A stretch of DNA of 53,932 nt from Actinoplanes siamensis (GCF_016862395.1 NZ_BOMW01000047.1:1-53932), one strand, 5' to 3'. Positions 1-8,213 are shown, counted from the first letter of the stretch. Notes: generated by a model from the letters alone, not told the origin. A program made the numbers and translations.

Positions 1-151
1 TTAGACGGGCGTCGAAACTCGCAGCCTGTTACGGCCATGTGCGCACGGTGTTACATGCGGTTGAGTGGATCTCTCACAGTCCCGGGTCGGGAAAGCGCAG
101 GGGTAGCACCAGCTCCACCACCCCACGCGTTTGATCAGAGGGGAGATCATC

Positions 152-745
152 GTGACCCAACCAGCCGTCGTCTTCGTGCCCCCCGGCGCCAGTGACACGG
201 ACGCAGACGACGATGTTCGACACGCCATGGCGCACTGCACCCGGCCACTTCCGCCGCGCGTCATCTGGGGGAACTGGGGTGAAGCCCTGCGGGAGATGCT
301 CCAGGGCGTCGTGGTGGTCCTCGCCCGCCCCGAGCACGCCGGTCCGATGCCCCCCGAAGTGGTAGGGGAGGACACCCGGAGGATTGCGCAGACGGCAGTG
401 GAGATTGCCCGCGAGCGCGTCACCCCGGGCCGGCACCGCAAGCCGGCCCGGTGGCGGATCAACCGCCGGCAGGCGGCGTGGACGCAGATCGCCGCAACGG
501 CCGTCGCGGGCGTCATGTGGGTGCTGCTCGAAACCGGCGAGCTGGGCTACGAGGGGCCGCTGTACGGGCTGGTGTGGACAGCGCTCGCCGCCTGGGTTCC
601 GTTCATCGTCTACGTCGTCGATCGAGTGTGGCGCGAGGACGTAGCGGCGGCCGCCTGGGAGGGGCAGGTGGCCGGTCGGATCATCGGGCAGCGAGAGGGG
701 TACTCGGACGGGTACCTCGACGGGATCGCGGTACGCGACTCCTAG
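152..745 (+). CDS. Hypothetical two-helix membrane protein
   Basis: A 197-residue protein of unknown function. The frame is open from a TTG at 131, but I chose GTG 152 because a purine-rich GGGGAG lies about 7 nt upstream. The N-terminal two thirds is soluble and charged. Two hydrophobic segments follow at about residues 108-127 and 134-156, then a short charged tail ending GYSDGYLDG. It lies left of the putative island boundary at 832 and is followed by a strong hairpin. I recognise no family. It could be resident chromosome or part of another mobile element. Confidence 0.6.
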   Translation: MTQPAVVFVPPGASDTDADDDVRHAMAHCTRPLPPRVIWGNWGEALREMLQGVVVVLARPEHAGPMPPEVVGEDTRRIAQTAVEIARERVTPGRHRKPARWRINRRQAAWTQIAATAVAGVMWVLLETGELGYEGPLYGLVWTALAAWVPFIVYVVDRVWREDVAAAAWEGQVAGRIIGQREGYSDGYLDGIAVRDS

Positions 746-777
746 AGTCGATTCCCCTACCAGTTCCCTAAACGGCA

Positions 778-805
778 TCAGGCCCGGTCGAGAGACCGGG
801 CCTGA
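778..805. terminator. Hairpin terminator after the membrane-protein gene
   Basis: A perfect 12-bp stem (TCAGGCCCGGTC pairing with GACCGGGCCTGA) closes a GAGA tetraloop, 33 nt after the stop of the upstream gene. There is no clear U-tract, as is usual for high-GC actinobacterial terminators. Confidence 0.75.
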
Positions 806-831
806 CCTGTACCTTCATAGATCGTTGATCT

Positions 832-847
832 GTGTCCGGAGGGGGAC
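832..847. repeat. attL: Putative left attachment site (tRNA-Leu 3'-end copy)
   Basis: GTGTCCGGAGGGGGAC matches 17879-17894 exactly; there it covers the 3' acceptor and T-stem end of tRNA-Leu(GAG). After the 16 bp the copy diverges but keeps a GGGGG...CCCCC T-stem-like shape. It sits 343 bp from the integrase gene. Exact identity is seen; its role as an att site is inferred from position. Confidence 0.65.
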
Positions 848-905
848 ATGGCCCCCCAAATGCCGCACCGAGCACGTAAAACCTCTTTCTGTGTCATAGC
901 GGTGC

Positions 906-1193
906 ATGAGCACCGTGGACATCCTGGGCTGGACGCCTGGCTTGCATGTGGAGTTCACGATCCGTGAAGGGCTGATCGTGGTCGCCGCCGACGAGGCGGG
1001 CTGCCGCACCTTGGATGAACGCTGTCACGTCCTGCTCCCGATGCGAGTGCGCCGAGCCTGCCGGCTCGACGGTACGCAGCGGGTGGTGCTGGCCGCACTG
1101 CCGGGCCGGCAGCGGCTGATCGTGCATCCGCCCGCCCTGCTGGGCCAGCTGACCCTGGCCGTTCACACCGCCGCGCTCGGTGGGCAGCTGTGA
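906..1193 (+). CDS. AbrB/MazE/SpoVT-like small protein preceding the integrase
   Basis: A 95-residue protein whose middle and end (residues about 40-80) follow the swapped-hairpin pattern of actinobacterial AbrB/SpoVT-like proteins found directly upstream of tyrosine integrases: a conserved LP..VRR.C.L segment, then RLIVHPPALL. Its stop overlaps the integrase start by 4 nt (GTGA), so the two are translationally coupled. It probably regulates or assists recombination; this is inferred from gene pairing, not from a catalytic motif. ATG 906 has no good ribosome binding site. Confidence 0.6.
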   Translation: MSTVDILGWTPGLHVEFTIREGLIVVAADEAGCRTLDERCHVLLPMRVRRACRLDGTQRVVLAALPGRQRLIVHPPALLGQLTLAVHTAALGGQL

Positions 1194-2266
1194 GCGCCGC
1201 GGCGAAGCCGGAGGTGGTGCAGGCGGCGCGTACGTTGTTGCAGCAGATGGGCATCACGCCCGCGGATCTGCTCAACACCGCGGTGCCGGGAAGGTCGACG
1301 CCGACGTTCGCCGAGTATGTGCCGATCGTGGCCGCGGCGGTCGCGCCCGGCTCCCAGCGCATGTATGGCACCTACTGGGCCAAAGCCGTCGAACGCTGGG
1401 CCGACCGGCACATCGACGAGGTGATCCCGTCCGAGATCGAAGTCGCGATGCGCGAAATCCAAGCCAACGCGCTGCGACGGCGTAACAACCGCGGCGGCCG
1501 CAGCGCCGCCGAGCATTTCATCTCCGCCATGCGCTGCTTCTACAAGAGAGCGGTCGCCGACGGTTACATCGGCGAGAGCGACAACCCAGCCCGCAAGGTC
1601 CCGAAACCGGCCCGGCACGCCTCCACCCGTTCGGCGCTGGCCCACGGCCGGCTTGCCGAGTTGACTGCGACGGCGGGCACGTCCGGCAACGACCCGGAGC
1701 TCGACACGCTGATCCTGCGGTTCCACATCGAGACGGCCTGCCGCCGCGGCGGCCTGCTCGGGCTACGGCCGATGGACCTCGACGTCGAACAGTGCCTGGT
1801 GCTGCTGCGGGAGAAAGGCGAGACGTTCCGGTGGCAGCCGATCTCCCCGACCCTGATGACGTTCCTACGACAGCACGCCCAGGAACGCGGCTCCCCGCAA
1901 AGCGGGACGCTGCTGCGGTATCGCAACGGCAAACCCGTCGGCCGACGCCGCTACGACTACCTGTTCACCCGCGTCGGCGAACTCCTGCCCTGGGCCAGAA
2001 CCCAGATGATCTCCGCGCACTGGCTACGGCACACGACCCTTACCTGGGTCGAACGCGTCTATGGGTACGCCGTCGCTCTCGCCTACGCTGGCCACGCCGA
2101 AACGCCGAGCGATGCCGGCACCACCGCCCGGTACGTGAAGGCGACGCTGCAGGAAGTCGCCACCGCGCTGGCCGGGCTGACCGGGGAACCGCACCCGCTG
2201 GCGCTGCCCGACACACTGGCGGTGCGCACCATTGCCAGCGATGCGTTGGTCGGTGAGTACGACTAA
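1190..2266 (+). CDS. Tyrosine recombinase / site-specific integrase
   Basis: A 358-residue integrase with the standard two-part layout: an N-terminal SAM-like core-binding domain (about residues 35-130) and a C-terminal catalytic domain (about 155-325). Visible catalytic residues are the first Arg in ETACRRGGLLGL, the HWLRHT box (His-x-x-Arg), a GHAE box and the terminal nucleophile Tyr in TTARYVK. All are present, so it looks functional. The start is a GTG overlapping the upstream gene by 4 nt. It lies next to the left att-like repeat, so it most likely mediates integration at tRNA-Leu. Confidence 0.92.
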   Translation: MSAAAKPEVVQAARTLLQQMGITPADLLNTAVPGRSTPTFAEYVPIVAAAVAPGSQRMYGTYWAKAVERWADRHIDEVIPSEIEVAMREIQANALRRRNNRGGRSAAEHFISAMRCFYKRAVADGYIGESDNPARKVPKPARHASTRSALAHGRLAELTATAGTSGNDPELDTLILRFHIETACRRGGLLGLRPMDLDVEQCLVLLREKGETFRWQPISPTLMTFLRQHAQERGSPQSGTLLRYRNGKPVGRRRYDYLFTRVGELLPWARTQMISAHWLRHTTLTWVERVYGYAVALAYAGHAETPSDAGTTARYVKATLQEVATALAGLTGEPHPLALPDTLAVRTIASDALVGEYD

Positions 2267-2278
2267 CCAGGTATGAGG

Positions 2279-2309
2279 TCTGGCGACGGGACGCCGTCCC
2301 GCCGCCAGA
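2279..2309. terminator. Hairpin terminator after the integrase
   Basis: Inverted repeat TCTGGCGACGGGAC / GTCCCGCCGCCAGA (one mismatch in 14 pairs, 3-nt loop) starts 12 nt after the integrase stop. The next 100 bp up to the convergent PIN gene hold no convincing gene. Confidence 0.6.
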
Positions 2310-2416
2310 CCGACTACTGAAGCACATCCTCGGCGATCTCAACCACCGACGGCTGCTGTCCTTCGCGCGGCGGCTATTTGAATCCGCATCCGGCCTGGCC
2401 GGCGTGGGTGAAGGGC

Positions 2417-3037
2417 CTATTTGTCCTTCCAGCGGGTCGTGGTCAGCAGCGTGGTCTTGTCAATCGGAGGGAGCCCGTCGTCGAGGCTGCGGAGGCGTTG
2501 GTAGATGTCGCGCATCTTGGCTTTGTCCGGGATGTATCGCGTGCCCACGGCCTTTTCCAGGACGGTCAGCGTGCTTGCCAGTCTGATCGATCCGATCGTG
2601 CTGTCGTTGTGACGCATGCGGGTCAGTCGCCGGATCTCGCGGGTGGCGGTTTCTGTGCCGAGGCCGTCGTCGATCAGGACGATGACGTCCGCACCTGCTT
2701 CTGCGGCGACCACGGCGTGGGCGATCACCATCGTCTCGCCCAGGTCCTTGGACCGTTTCAGGCGCTCGGCCATGGGCTGCTGGGTGATCCGGTGGACGAC
2801 CTGCGCGAGCTCGGGTGTGAAGTCGTCGGACAGGATTTGGATCCAGGTCGGGGTGAGTTTCTTCCAGATTGCCGCCGCTGGGCGGAATCGAAGATCCTGA
2901 TCGGCTTTGCGGAGGACCTCGGCCTCCACTGAGGCCGGCGCGCTGAGTTGGCCCAGCATGGCGATGAGCAGACGTTCCTGATTGATCGAGAGGAAGTTCA
3001 GGCCGGGGCCGGCGTCGATGATGGGTCGCTGCGTCAT
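2417..3037 (-). CDS. PIN-like domain protein, third gene of XRE/protease/PIN module
   Basis: A 206-residue protein with PIN-like features: an early IIDAGPGLNFL strand with the first acidic residue, SVEAEVLRK, LGETMVIAHA with the conserved Glu, and VLIDDGLG with a late Asp pair. PIN domains are Mg-dependent RNases, often toxins of type II toxin-antitoxin loci. Its start overlaps the metallopeptidase stop by 4 nt, so the two are co-translated. A toxin or effector role controlled by the upstream XRE regulator and protease is inferred. It is longer than a minimal VapC (about 130 aa). Confidence 0.7.
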   Translation of the reverse strand: MTQRPIIDAGPGLNFLSINQERLLIAMLGQLSAPASVEAEVLRKADQDLRFRPAAAIWKKLTPTWIQILSDDFTPELAQVVHRITQQPMAERLKRSKDLGETMVIAHAVVAAEAGADVIVLIDDGLGTETATREIRRLTRMRHNDSTIGSIRLASTLTVLEKAVGTRYIPDKAKMRDIYQRLRSLDDGLPPIDKTTLLTTTRWKDK

Positions 3038-3897
3038 CTCGCATTCGGCTCCGTTGCCGTCTCGAGGGATTCGTCCATGGCGTTGAGCGCGTCATCCAGG
3101 GCATCGAGATCGACCCGTACCTCGGGAAGCTCACCGGGATCCGTCCAGGGGACCGGATGCTGCGCGGGGGAGATGCCGGCTTCGCGTAGTTCGGTGGTGG
3201 CCTGCTCGGGCGTGATGCCGCGCAGGGTCGCGATCGCCTGTACGGAGATCACCCCTTCGGCGTAGCCCTGAATAGCGCGGGCAAGCAGCCGCTGTGGTGC
3301 GCGCCGTTGGTCTGAGTCGGCCTGCAGCGCGTGGTATTGGTCGCTCCAGCCGAAACGCACGGCGAGTTGGGGGGCGGTCGCGGACATCCACTCGCGTTTG
3401 GTGTCGGCGTTGATGCGTCCCGCCTGTTCAAGCGCGATGGCGGCGATCTGTGGCGAGACCAGGAAGCGTTGGACGATGGCCGACAGCGTTGCCAGATTGG
3501 TCTCGGCGACGTCGGCGACGAACGTCTTCAGCCCTTTGACGGGCAGTAGCAGGTGCCGGGCGAAGGCGTTTGCTCGGCTCTCTGTGGGTGAGGGTGTGCT
3601 CCAGTCGCCGCCGGTGTTGTCGGCCCAGTCGCCGAAGACGACGTGGGCGAGCTCATGCGCGAGGGTGCTTCGTTGCCGCATCGGGTGCCGGGTCCGTGCG
3701 ACGCCGATGAACACGGTTCCGCGCTGTGGGTCGCACATCGTCAGGCCGTGTTCATCGGGTCCTACGTCGAGAACGGCCACGTCGACCTTGGCCGACTGTT
3801 CGATCAAAGCCACCAGGTCACCCAGCGGCTGCTGTCCGAGCCTGTGGTCCTGCCGGAACTTTTCGGCAGCGGCGCGTCCTTCTACCTCTGCGTTCAC
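3034..3897 (-). CDS. ImmA/IrrE-family metallo-endopeptidase
   Basis: A 287-residue protein with the zinc-protease box HELAH (about residues 81-85, after RQRSTLA), the hallmark of the ImmA/IrrE (COG2856) family. Members cleave a partner HTH repressor, as ImmA does with ImmR in ICEBs1. An XRE regulator precedes it by 14 nt and a PIN gene overlaps its 3' end. The C-terminal half (about residues 140-287) is helical and not clearly assigned; it may sense the trigger. Inference: a signal activates the protease, which removes the XRE repressor and frees the PIN gene. Confidence 0.85.
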   Translation of the reverse strand: MNAEVEGRAAAEKFRQDHRLGQQPLGDLVALIEQSAKVDVAVLDVGPDEHGLTMCDPQRGTVFIGVARTRHPMRQRSTLAHELAHVVFGDWADNTGGDWSTPSPTESRANAFARHLLLPVKGLKTFVADVAETNLATLSAIVQRFLVSPQIAAIALEQAGRINADTKREWMSATAPQLAVRFGWSDQYHALQADSDQRRAPQRLLARAIQGYAEGVISVQAIATLRGITPEQATTELREAGISPAQHPVPWTDPGELPEVRVDLDALDDALNAMDESLETATEPNAR

Positions 3898-3911
3898 GGT
3901 TCTAACCGCCG

Positions 3912-4250
3912 TCAGATCGTGGCCGGGATGGCCTGCTCGTCCAGGTAGTCGTCGAGTTCGAGGAAGTGCAGGAGCGCGTCACGCATGTCCTGCATGCCGG
4001 AGCCGTTGGTGGCTCGGGCCGCGCACTGGACCCGATCAGCCACCGTGCTGATGCCGGTGAGTTGGGCAACGGTGAAGCCGGTTGCCCAGGAGATCGCCAC
4101 GATCTCTGGCAGTTTCGCCACGCGATCACCGGAGATGATCCGCGACAGCGTGGGTTGTGAGATGCCGGTGGCGTCGGCGAGTGCTCGCTGGCTGAATCCT
4201 GCGGTCACCCGTGCTTTCTCTATCAGCGAGCCGATGTTGATGCTGGTCAT
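3912..4250 (-). CDS. XRE-family transcriptional regulator
   Basis: A 112-residue protein with a Cro/C1-type helix-turn-helix at residues about 8-60 (FSQRALADATGISQPTLSRI) and a short C-terminal tail. It is first in the leftward XRE / ImmA-IrrE / PIN operon and starts 15 nt downstream of a perfect 12-bp inverted repeat at 4266-4298, its likely operator. It is therefore the best candidate for autorepressor and protease substrate. No cleavage site can be assigned from sequence alone. Confidence 0.88.
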   Translation of the reverse strand: MTSINIGSLIEKARVTAGFSQRALADATGISQPTLSRIISGDRVAKLPEIVAISWATGFTVAQLTGISTVADRVQCAARATNGSGMQDMRDALLHFLELDDYLDEQAIPATI

Positions 4251-4265
4251 GACTCCTTACCCCCG

Positions 4266-4298
4266 GACTGAATCACGATCGCTTCCCGTGATTCAGTC
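4266..4298. promoter_or_regulatory. 12-bp inverted repeat operator for the XRE module
   Basis: GACTGAATCACG and CGTGATTCAGTC are perfect 12-bp arms separated by 9 nt, just upstream of the XRE start at 4250. A partial extra half-site (CGTGATCC) follows at about 4301. The rest of 4299-4545 shows no gene; a weak inverted repeat (AAGGGC...GCCCTT, 4518-4540) after trxB may be a terminator. Confidence 0.7.
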
Positions 4299-4545
4299 TA
4301 CGTGATCCATCAAGCTGACGCCATCGCTGCCACTGTGCCGCCACGCCCGGCAGACCGCAGTGCTCGCCGCAGGATCTGTTAGCAGGATCTCGTCGTGATC
4401 TGCTGCTCGGCGTCGCCCCGAAGCGGTGCTGGTTCTGTTTGTCGCGGTGCTGTTGATGCTCTCCTCGAGCAAGGTCTGGCGCCACGCCAGCGCCGGGTGA
4501 CCTGGAGCCGGACAGGGAAGGGCTTCCCCGGCCGGCCCTTGCTGA

Positions 4546-5505
4546 TCAGTTTTTGAGGAATGAGGCGATGAAGCGTTCGGCGTCCAACGCCGCCGCGCAG
4601 CCGGTGCCGGCGGCGGTGATGGCCTGCCGGTACGTGTGGTCGACCAGGTCACCCGCGGCGAACACGCCGGGGACGTTGGTCCGGGTGCTGGGCGCGTCGA
4701 CCTTGACGTAGCCCTCGTCGTCCAGCTCGATCTGGCCCTTGAACAGCTCACTGCGCGGGTCGTGGCCGATCGCCACGAACACGCCGGTCACGTCGAGCAC
4801 CTTGGTCTCGCCCGAGACCAGGTTGCGGAGCCGGACACCGACGACCTTGCCGTCGGCTCCGAGGATCTCCTCGACCACCGAGTTCCACTCGACCTTGATC
4901 TTCTCATTGTCGAGCGCCCGCTTCTGCATGACCTTGCTGGCCCGGAACGTGTCCCGGCGGTGCACGATGGTCACGGACTCGGCTAACCGGGTGAGGAACG
5001 TGGCCTCCTCCATCGCCGAGTCGCCGCCGCCGACCACCACGATGTGCTGGCCGCGGAAGAAGAACCCGTCACAGGTGGCGCAGGACGAGACGCCGTGGCC
5101 GAGCAGCTCCTGCTCGCCGGGGACGCCGATCGGGCGCCACGCGGAGCCGGTCGACAGGATCACGGCGCGGGCGAAGAACTACTGCTCGCCGACCCAGACC
5201 GTCTTGAGGCCCTCGGTGCCGGCCTCGGTCGGCTTGTCGGTGAGCTCGACGCGGCTGACGTCGTCGGTCAGGAACTCCGCGCCGAACTTCTCGGCCTGGG
5301 CCCGCATGTTGTCCATCAGCTCGGGACCCATGACGCCGTCGCGGAAGCCGGGGAAGTTCTCCACCTCGGTGGTCGTCATCAGCGAACCACCGGACTGCAC
5401 ACCCTCGATCACCAGAGGCTTGAGGTTGGCACGGGCGGCGTAGAGTGCCGCCGTGTAGCCGGACGGCCCGGAACCGATGATGATCAGATCGCGAATCGAC
5501 TCCAT
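4546..5505 (-). pseudogene. trxB: Thioredoxin reductase interrupted by an in-frame TAG
   Basis: The full frame would encode 319 residues, the normal TrxB length. It has the N-terminal FAD site GSGPSGYTAALYAARA, the redox box CATC followed by DGFFF, and the NADPH site VVGGGDSAMEEATFL. An amber codon at 5179-5181 (codon 109) splits it; flanks VWVGEQ and FFARAVIL join seamlessly in one frame, so a single base change is enough to explain it. The downstream part could restart at GTG 5163 but would lack the FAD site. In ars operons TrxB recycles thioredoxin for ArsC. It could instead be a sequencing error. The start overlaps the arsC stop by 1 nt. Confidence 0.85.
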
Positions 5506-5915
5506 CAGGCGGCCGGGAGCAGATCGGCGAGCAGCACCCCGATGCGGGCCTTAATCTCGTCACGGATCGGCCGGACCGCGTCGACGCCCTTACCGGCGGG
5601 GTCTTCGAGTTTCCAGTCCTCGTAGCGTTTGCCGGGGAAGACGGGGCAGGCGTCGCCGCAGCCCATGGTGATGATGACGTCGGATTCCTGGGCGCCTTCG
5701 AAGGTGAGCTTGGTCGGGGTCTGGTCGGTGATGTCGATGCCGACCTCCTTCATTGCCTCGACAGCGGCGGGGTTGATGGTTTCGGCGGGGGCGGAGCCAG
5801 CGGAGCGGACTTCGACCTGGTCGCCGGCGAGGTGGCGCAGCCAGCCGGCGGCCATCTGGGAGCGGCCGGCGTTGTGGACGCAGACGAACAGGACGGTGGG
5901 CTTGGCGTCGCTCAT
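5505..5915 (-). CDS. arsC: Arsenate reductase, low-molecular-weight phosphatase type
   Basis: A 136-residue ArsC of the LMW tyrosine-phosphatase fold. The P-loop CVHNAGRSQ (Cys-x5-Arg) near residue 12 binds arsenate, and MGCGDACPVFPG (about 80-92) carries the resolving cysteines. It reduces As(V) to As(III) using thioredoxin or mycothiol; the adjacent trxB favours thioredoxin. I chose ATG 5915, preceded by AGGAAG, over longer in-frame starts that would run into the aquaporin gene. It lies between the aquaporin and trxB in the leftward ars operon. Confidence 0.93.
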   Translation of the reverse strand: MSDAKPTVLFVCVHNAGRSQMAAGWLRHLAGDQVEVRSAGSAPAETINPAAVEAMKEVGIDITDQTPTKLTFEGAQESDVIITMGCGDACPVFPGKRYEDWKLEDPAGKGVDAVRPIRDEIKARIGVLLADLLPAA

Positions 5916-5964
5916 GAGTTCGGTCTTCCTTCGAAGGGCTGGTGACAGGTGGGATGTGACAGGG

Positions 5965-6705
5965 TCAGGCGGTGCGAGGCTCGTCGGCCGGGTGCTCCAC
6001 GACGACCTTGTCCGCGGTCTCACCAACGGTGGGGTAGAGGGCGAGGAGCAGGCCGACGCCGATGATCAAGCCGGCGAGCTGTGCGATGACGAAGCCGGGC
6101 ACCGAGCCGGGGGCGATGCCGGCGAAGGTGTCGGTGAAGGCGCGGCCGATGGTGACGGCCGGGTTCGCGAAGCTGGTGCTGCTGGTGAACCAGTAGGCGG
6201 CGCCGATGTAGGCGCCGACCGCGGCCGGGGCGACGGAGGCGCGGCCGGACCGGCCGAGGGCGAAGATCAGCAGGAGCAGGCCGGTGACGGCGACGATCTC
6301 GCCGAGCCACAGGTTGCCGGCGGCGCGTTCCTTTGTCGAGAAGGTGACCGGGGCGAGGTCGAACATCAGGTTCGCCAGGATTGAGCCGGCGATCGCTCCG
6401 ATGGTCTGCGCGACGGCGTACCCGCAGAGGTCCTTGATTGTCAGGCCGGTGCCGGCGCGGCGGCCGAGGAACCAGTCGGCGGCCGAGACGACCGGGTTGA
6501 AGTGGGCGCCGGAGACCGGCCCGAACGTCAGGATGAGCGCGCCGAGGGCGAACGCGGTCGCGACCGAGTTCTCCAGCAGCTGCAGGCCTACATCGTTCGG
6601 GGAGAGGGTGGTGGCCATGATGCCGGAGCCGACGACGGCGGTGACCAGCAGCGCGGTGCCGAGGAACTCGGCGAGCAGTCGCCGCCACAGGGTGATTTGG
6701 GGCAT
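5965..6705 (-). CDS. aqpS: Aquaporin/glycerol-facilitator family channel (arsenite channel)
   Basis: A 246-residue MIP-family channel with six predicted helices and both pore half-helix motifs, here NPV (GAHFNPVVSA) and NPA (SFANPAVTIG). Aquaglyceroporins conduct undissociated As(OH)3. In Sinorhizobium meliloti AqpS works with ArsC so that arsenite made inside leaks out down its gradient. Its place between two arsenate reductases supports the same role. No pump of the ArsB or typical Acr3 kind is seen nearby, so this channel may be the main exit. Symbol by analogy. Confidence 0.88.
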   Translation of the reverse strand: MPQITLWRRLLAEFLGTALLVTAVVGSGIMATTLSPNDVGLQLLENSVATAFALGALILTFGPVSGAHFNPVVSAADWFLGRRAGTGLTIKDLCGYAVAQTIGAIAGSILANLMFDLAPVTFSTKERAAGNLWLGEIVAVTGLLLLIFALGRSGRASVAPAAVGAYIGAAYWFTSSTSFANPAVTIGRAFTDTFAGIAPGSVPGFVIAQLAGLIIGVGLLLALYPTVGETADKVVVEHPADEPRTA

Positions 6706-6765
6706 GAAGACGTGACTCCGGGTCGTGTCGGTGACGGTGGGTTGGTGCTGGGTGCGGTGACCGGG

Positions 6766-7425
6766 TCAGCGGGCCGGGATGGCGAGCTGGTCGAGCAGGC
6801 GGTGCACGCGGCGTTCGAGGTCGTCGCGGATCGGGCGGACCTGCTCGACGGTGAGGTCGGCGGGGTCGTCCACGTCCCAGTTCTCATACCGGGTGCCGGG
6901 GAAGACCGGGCAGGCGTCGCCGCAGCCCATGGTGATGACCACGTCGGCGGCGCGGACGATCTCGTCGGTCCACGGTTTCGGGTATTCGCCGGTGATGTCG
7001 ATGCCGCGTTCGGTCATGGCGGTGATCGCGGCCGGGTTGATCGTGGTACCGGGTTCGGAGCCGCCGGACCAGGCGACCGCGTGGTCGCCGGCGAGGGTGG
7101 TGAAGAAGCCGAGGGCCATCTGTGAGCGGCCGGCGTTGTGGGTGCACAGGAACAGCACGACCGGTTTGCCGTCGCGGTGGTGGCCTTCGACGCGGGCCAG
7201 TATTTGCAGGCGCTGGCGGGCGAAGCGTTCGGCCAGCAGCGGCAAGTAGTTCGGCACGGTGTGGGCGGTGGCGAACTGCTCGTAGCTGGTGTGCAGGAAC
7301 CGCTCGATGGTCTCCGGGCCGTAGATACTCGCGAATTCGCTTGCGAGTCGGGTAGCGGCGGTGCGCAGCGCGAGGTCCTGGTCGATGGACAGGTCGGGGA
7401 TGTCGGGGTGGACGAGGTCAGCCAT
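6766..7425 (-). CDS. arsC: Arsenate reductase with N-terminal three-helix domain
   Basis: A 219-residue protein. Residues about 10-80 form a helical segment as in the three-helix-bundle domain fused to actinobacterial arsenate reductases. Residues about 88-219 are a complete LMW-phosphatase ArsC with CTHNAGRSQ P-loop and MGCGDACPVFPG redox loop. It is a second ArsC beside the one at 5505-5915. The N-terminal domain may mediate dimerisation (family knowledge, not visible here). Its start overlaps the ArsR-ArsC fusion stop by 8 nt, so it is the second gene of the operon. Confidence 0.9.
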   Translation of the reverse strand: MADLVHPDIPDLSIDQDLALRTAATRLASEFASIYGPETIERFLHTSYEQFATAHTVPNYLPLLAERFARQRLQILARVEGHHRDGKPVVLFLCTHNAGRSQMALGFFTTLAGDHAVAWSGGSEPGTTINPAAITAMTERGIDITGEYPKPWTDEIVRAADVVITMGCGDACPVFPGTRYENWDVDDPADLTVEQVRPIRDDLERRVHRLLDQLAIPAR

Positions 7426-8107
7426 GGTCGACTCCGGTGTCGATGACGGGGGCGATCCGGTCGATGCGGTCGGCCAGGTCGGTGTAGGCGGCCTCGAATG
7501 CTTCGTCGGTGTCGACGCGGGCGGGGTCGGGCACGGACCAGTGCAGGCGGGGCCGGATTTCGCCGGTGAGGTCTTCGTGGGCGTTGTCGCAGACGGCGAT
7601 GATCAGGTCGCCGTCACCGACGACGTCGTCGACGTGGTGGGTGCCGGTCGGATCGAGGGCGAGGCCGTGCTGGTGGGCGACCCGGACCGCGCGGGGGTGC
7701 ACTCGCTGGGCGGGCAGTGTGCCGGCGGAGGCGACCTGGCCGCCGACCCGGTCGCGCCATAGGGCGGCGGCGAGCTGCGATCGGGCGGAGTTGTGGGTGC
7801 AGACGAACACGACCCGGTCCGCGGTGTCGAGCCGTGGCGCGGTGAGCGAGGACAGCACACCGGGGATCAGGCGCAGGTAGGTGCGGCGGCGGTCGCCCTC
7901 GGAACGGGTCCGCGCGAGAAGGCCTGCTTCTTGCAGGACCTTGACGTGGTGGGCGACGAGGTTGGTGGGCATGTCGAGGTCGGCGGCGATCTCGCCGGGG
8001 GAGGCGTCGCCGAGGATGAGCGCGTCGACGATGGCGAGGCGTGCGGGGTCGCCGAGGGCGGCGTGCACCCGGGCCCGCGCCCCCAGCGACAAAGCTTCAG
8101 CGTTCAT
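7418..8107 (-). CDS. ArsR-type regulator fused to an ArsC-like phosphatase domain
   Basis: A 229-residue fusion. Residues about 8-90 are a winged-helix ArsR domain (LGDPARLAIVDAL, recognition helix NLVAHHVKVLQEAGLL). Residues about 97-229 are an LMW-phosphatase/ArsC domain with P-loop CTHNSARSQ. The ArsR half contains no cysteine, so it cannot bind As(III) through a CxC site as classical ArsR does. The phosphatase half also lacks the CGDAC loop of the two other ArsCs. It may sense arsenate or redox state through the second domain (inference). It heads the leftward operon and overlaps a palindrome at its own start. Confidence 0.88.
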   Translation of the reverse strand: MNAEALSLGARARVHAALGDPARLAIVDALILGDASPGEIAADLDMPTNLVAHHVKVLQEAGLLARTRSEGDRRRTYLRLIPGVLSSLTAPRLDTADRVVFVCTHNSARSQLAAALWRDRVGGQVASAGTLPAQRVHPRAVRVAHQHGLALDPTGTHHVDDVVGDGDLIIAVCDNAHEDLTGEIRPRLHWSVPDPARVDTDEAFEAAYTDLADRIDRIAPVIDTGVDHG

Positions 8108-8121
8108 TGACTCAATGATTG
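8106..8121. promoter_or_regulatory. Overlapping palindromes at the ArsR-ArsC start
   Basis: ATTGACTCAAT (8106-8116) and CAATGATTG (8113-8121) are two overlapping palindromes covering the start codon of the leftward fusion gene, in the 106-bp divergent gap before the TauE gene. ArsR/SmtB operators are short AT-rich palindromes like these. Binding is inferred. Confidence 0.5.
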
Positions 8122-8213
8122 CTGATGTATTTCAGGTTTGGCAAGCGAACAGCGGATGAACGGGGCGGCTCGGGGATCACGCAACAATCTGCCGCTACGG
8201 TGTCGACCGTGCC

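Noticed and set aside
2310..2416. Possible transposase C-terminal remnant between the integrase and PIN genes
   Set aside because: Only about 30 residues of vaguely transposase-like sequence; too short and ambiguous to support.
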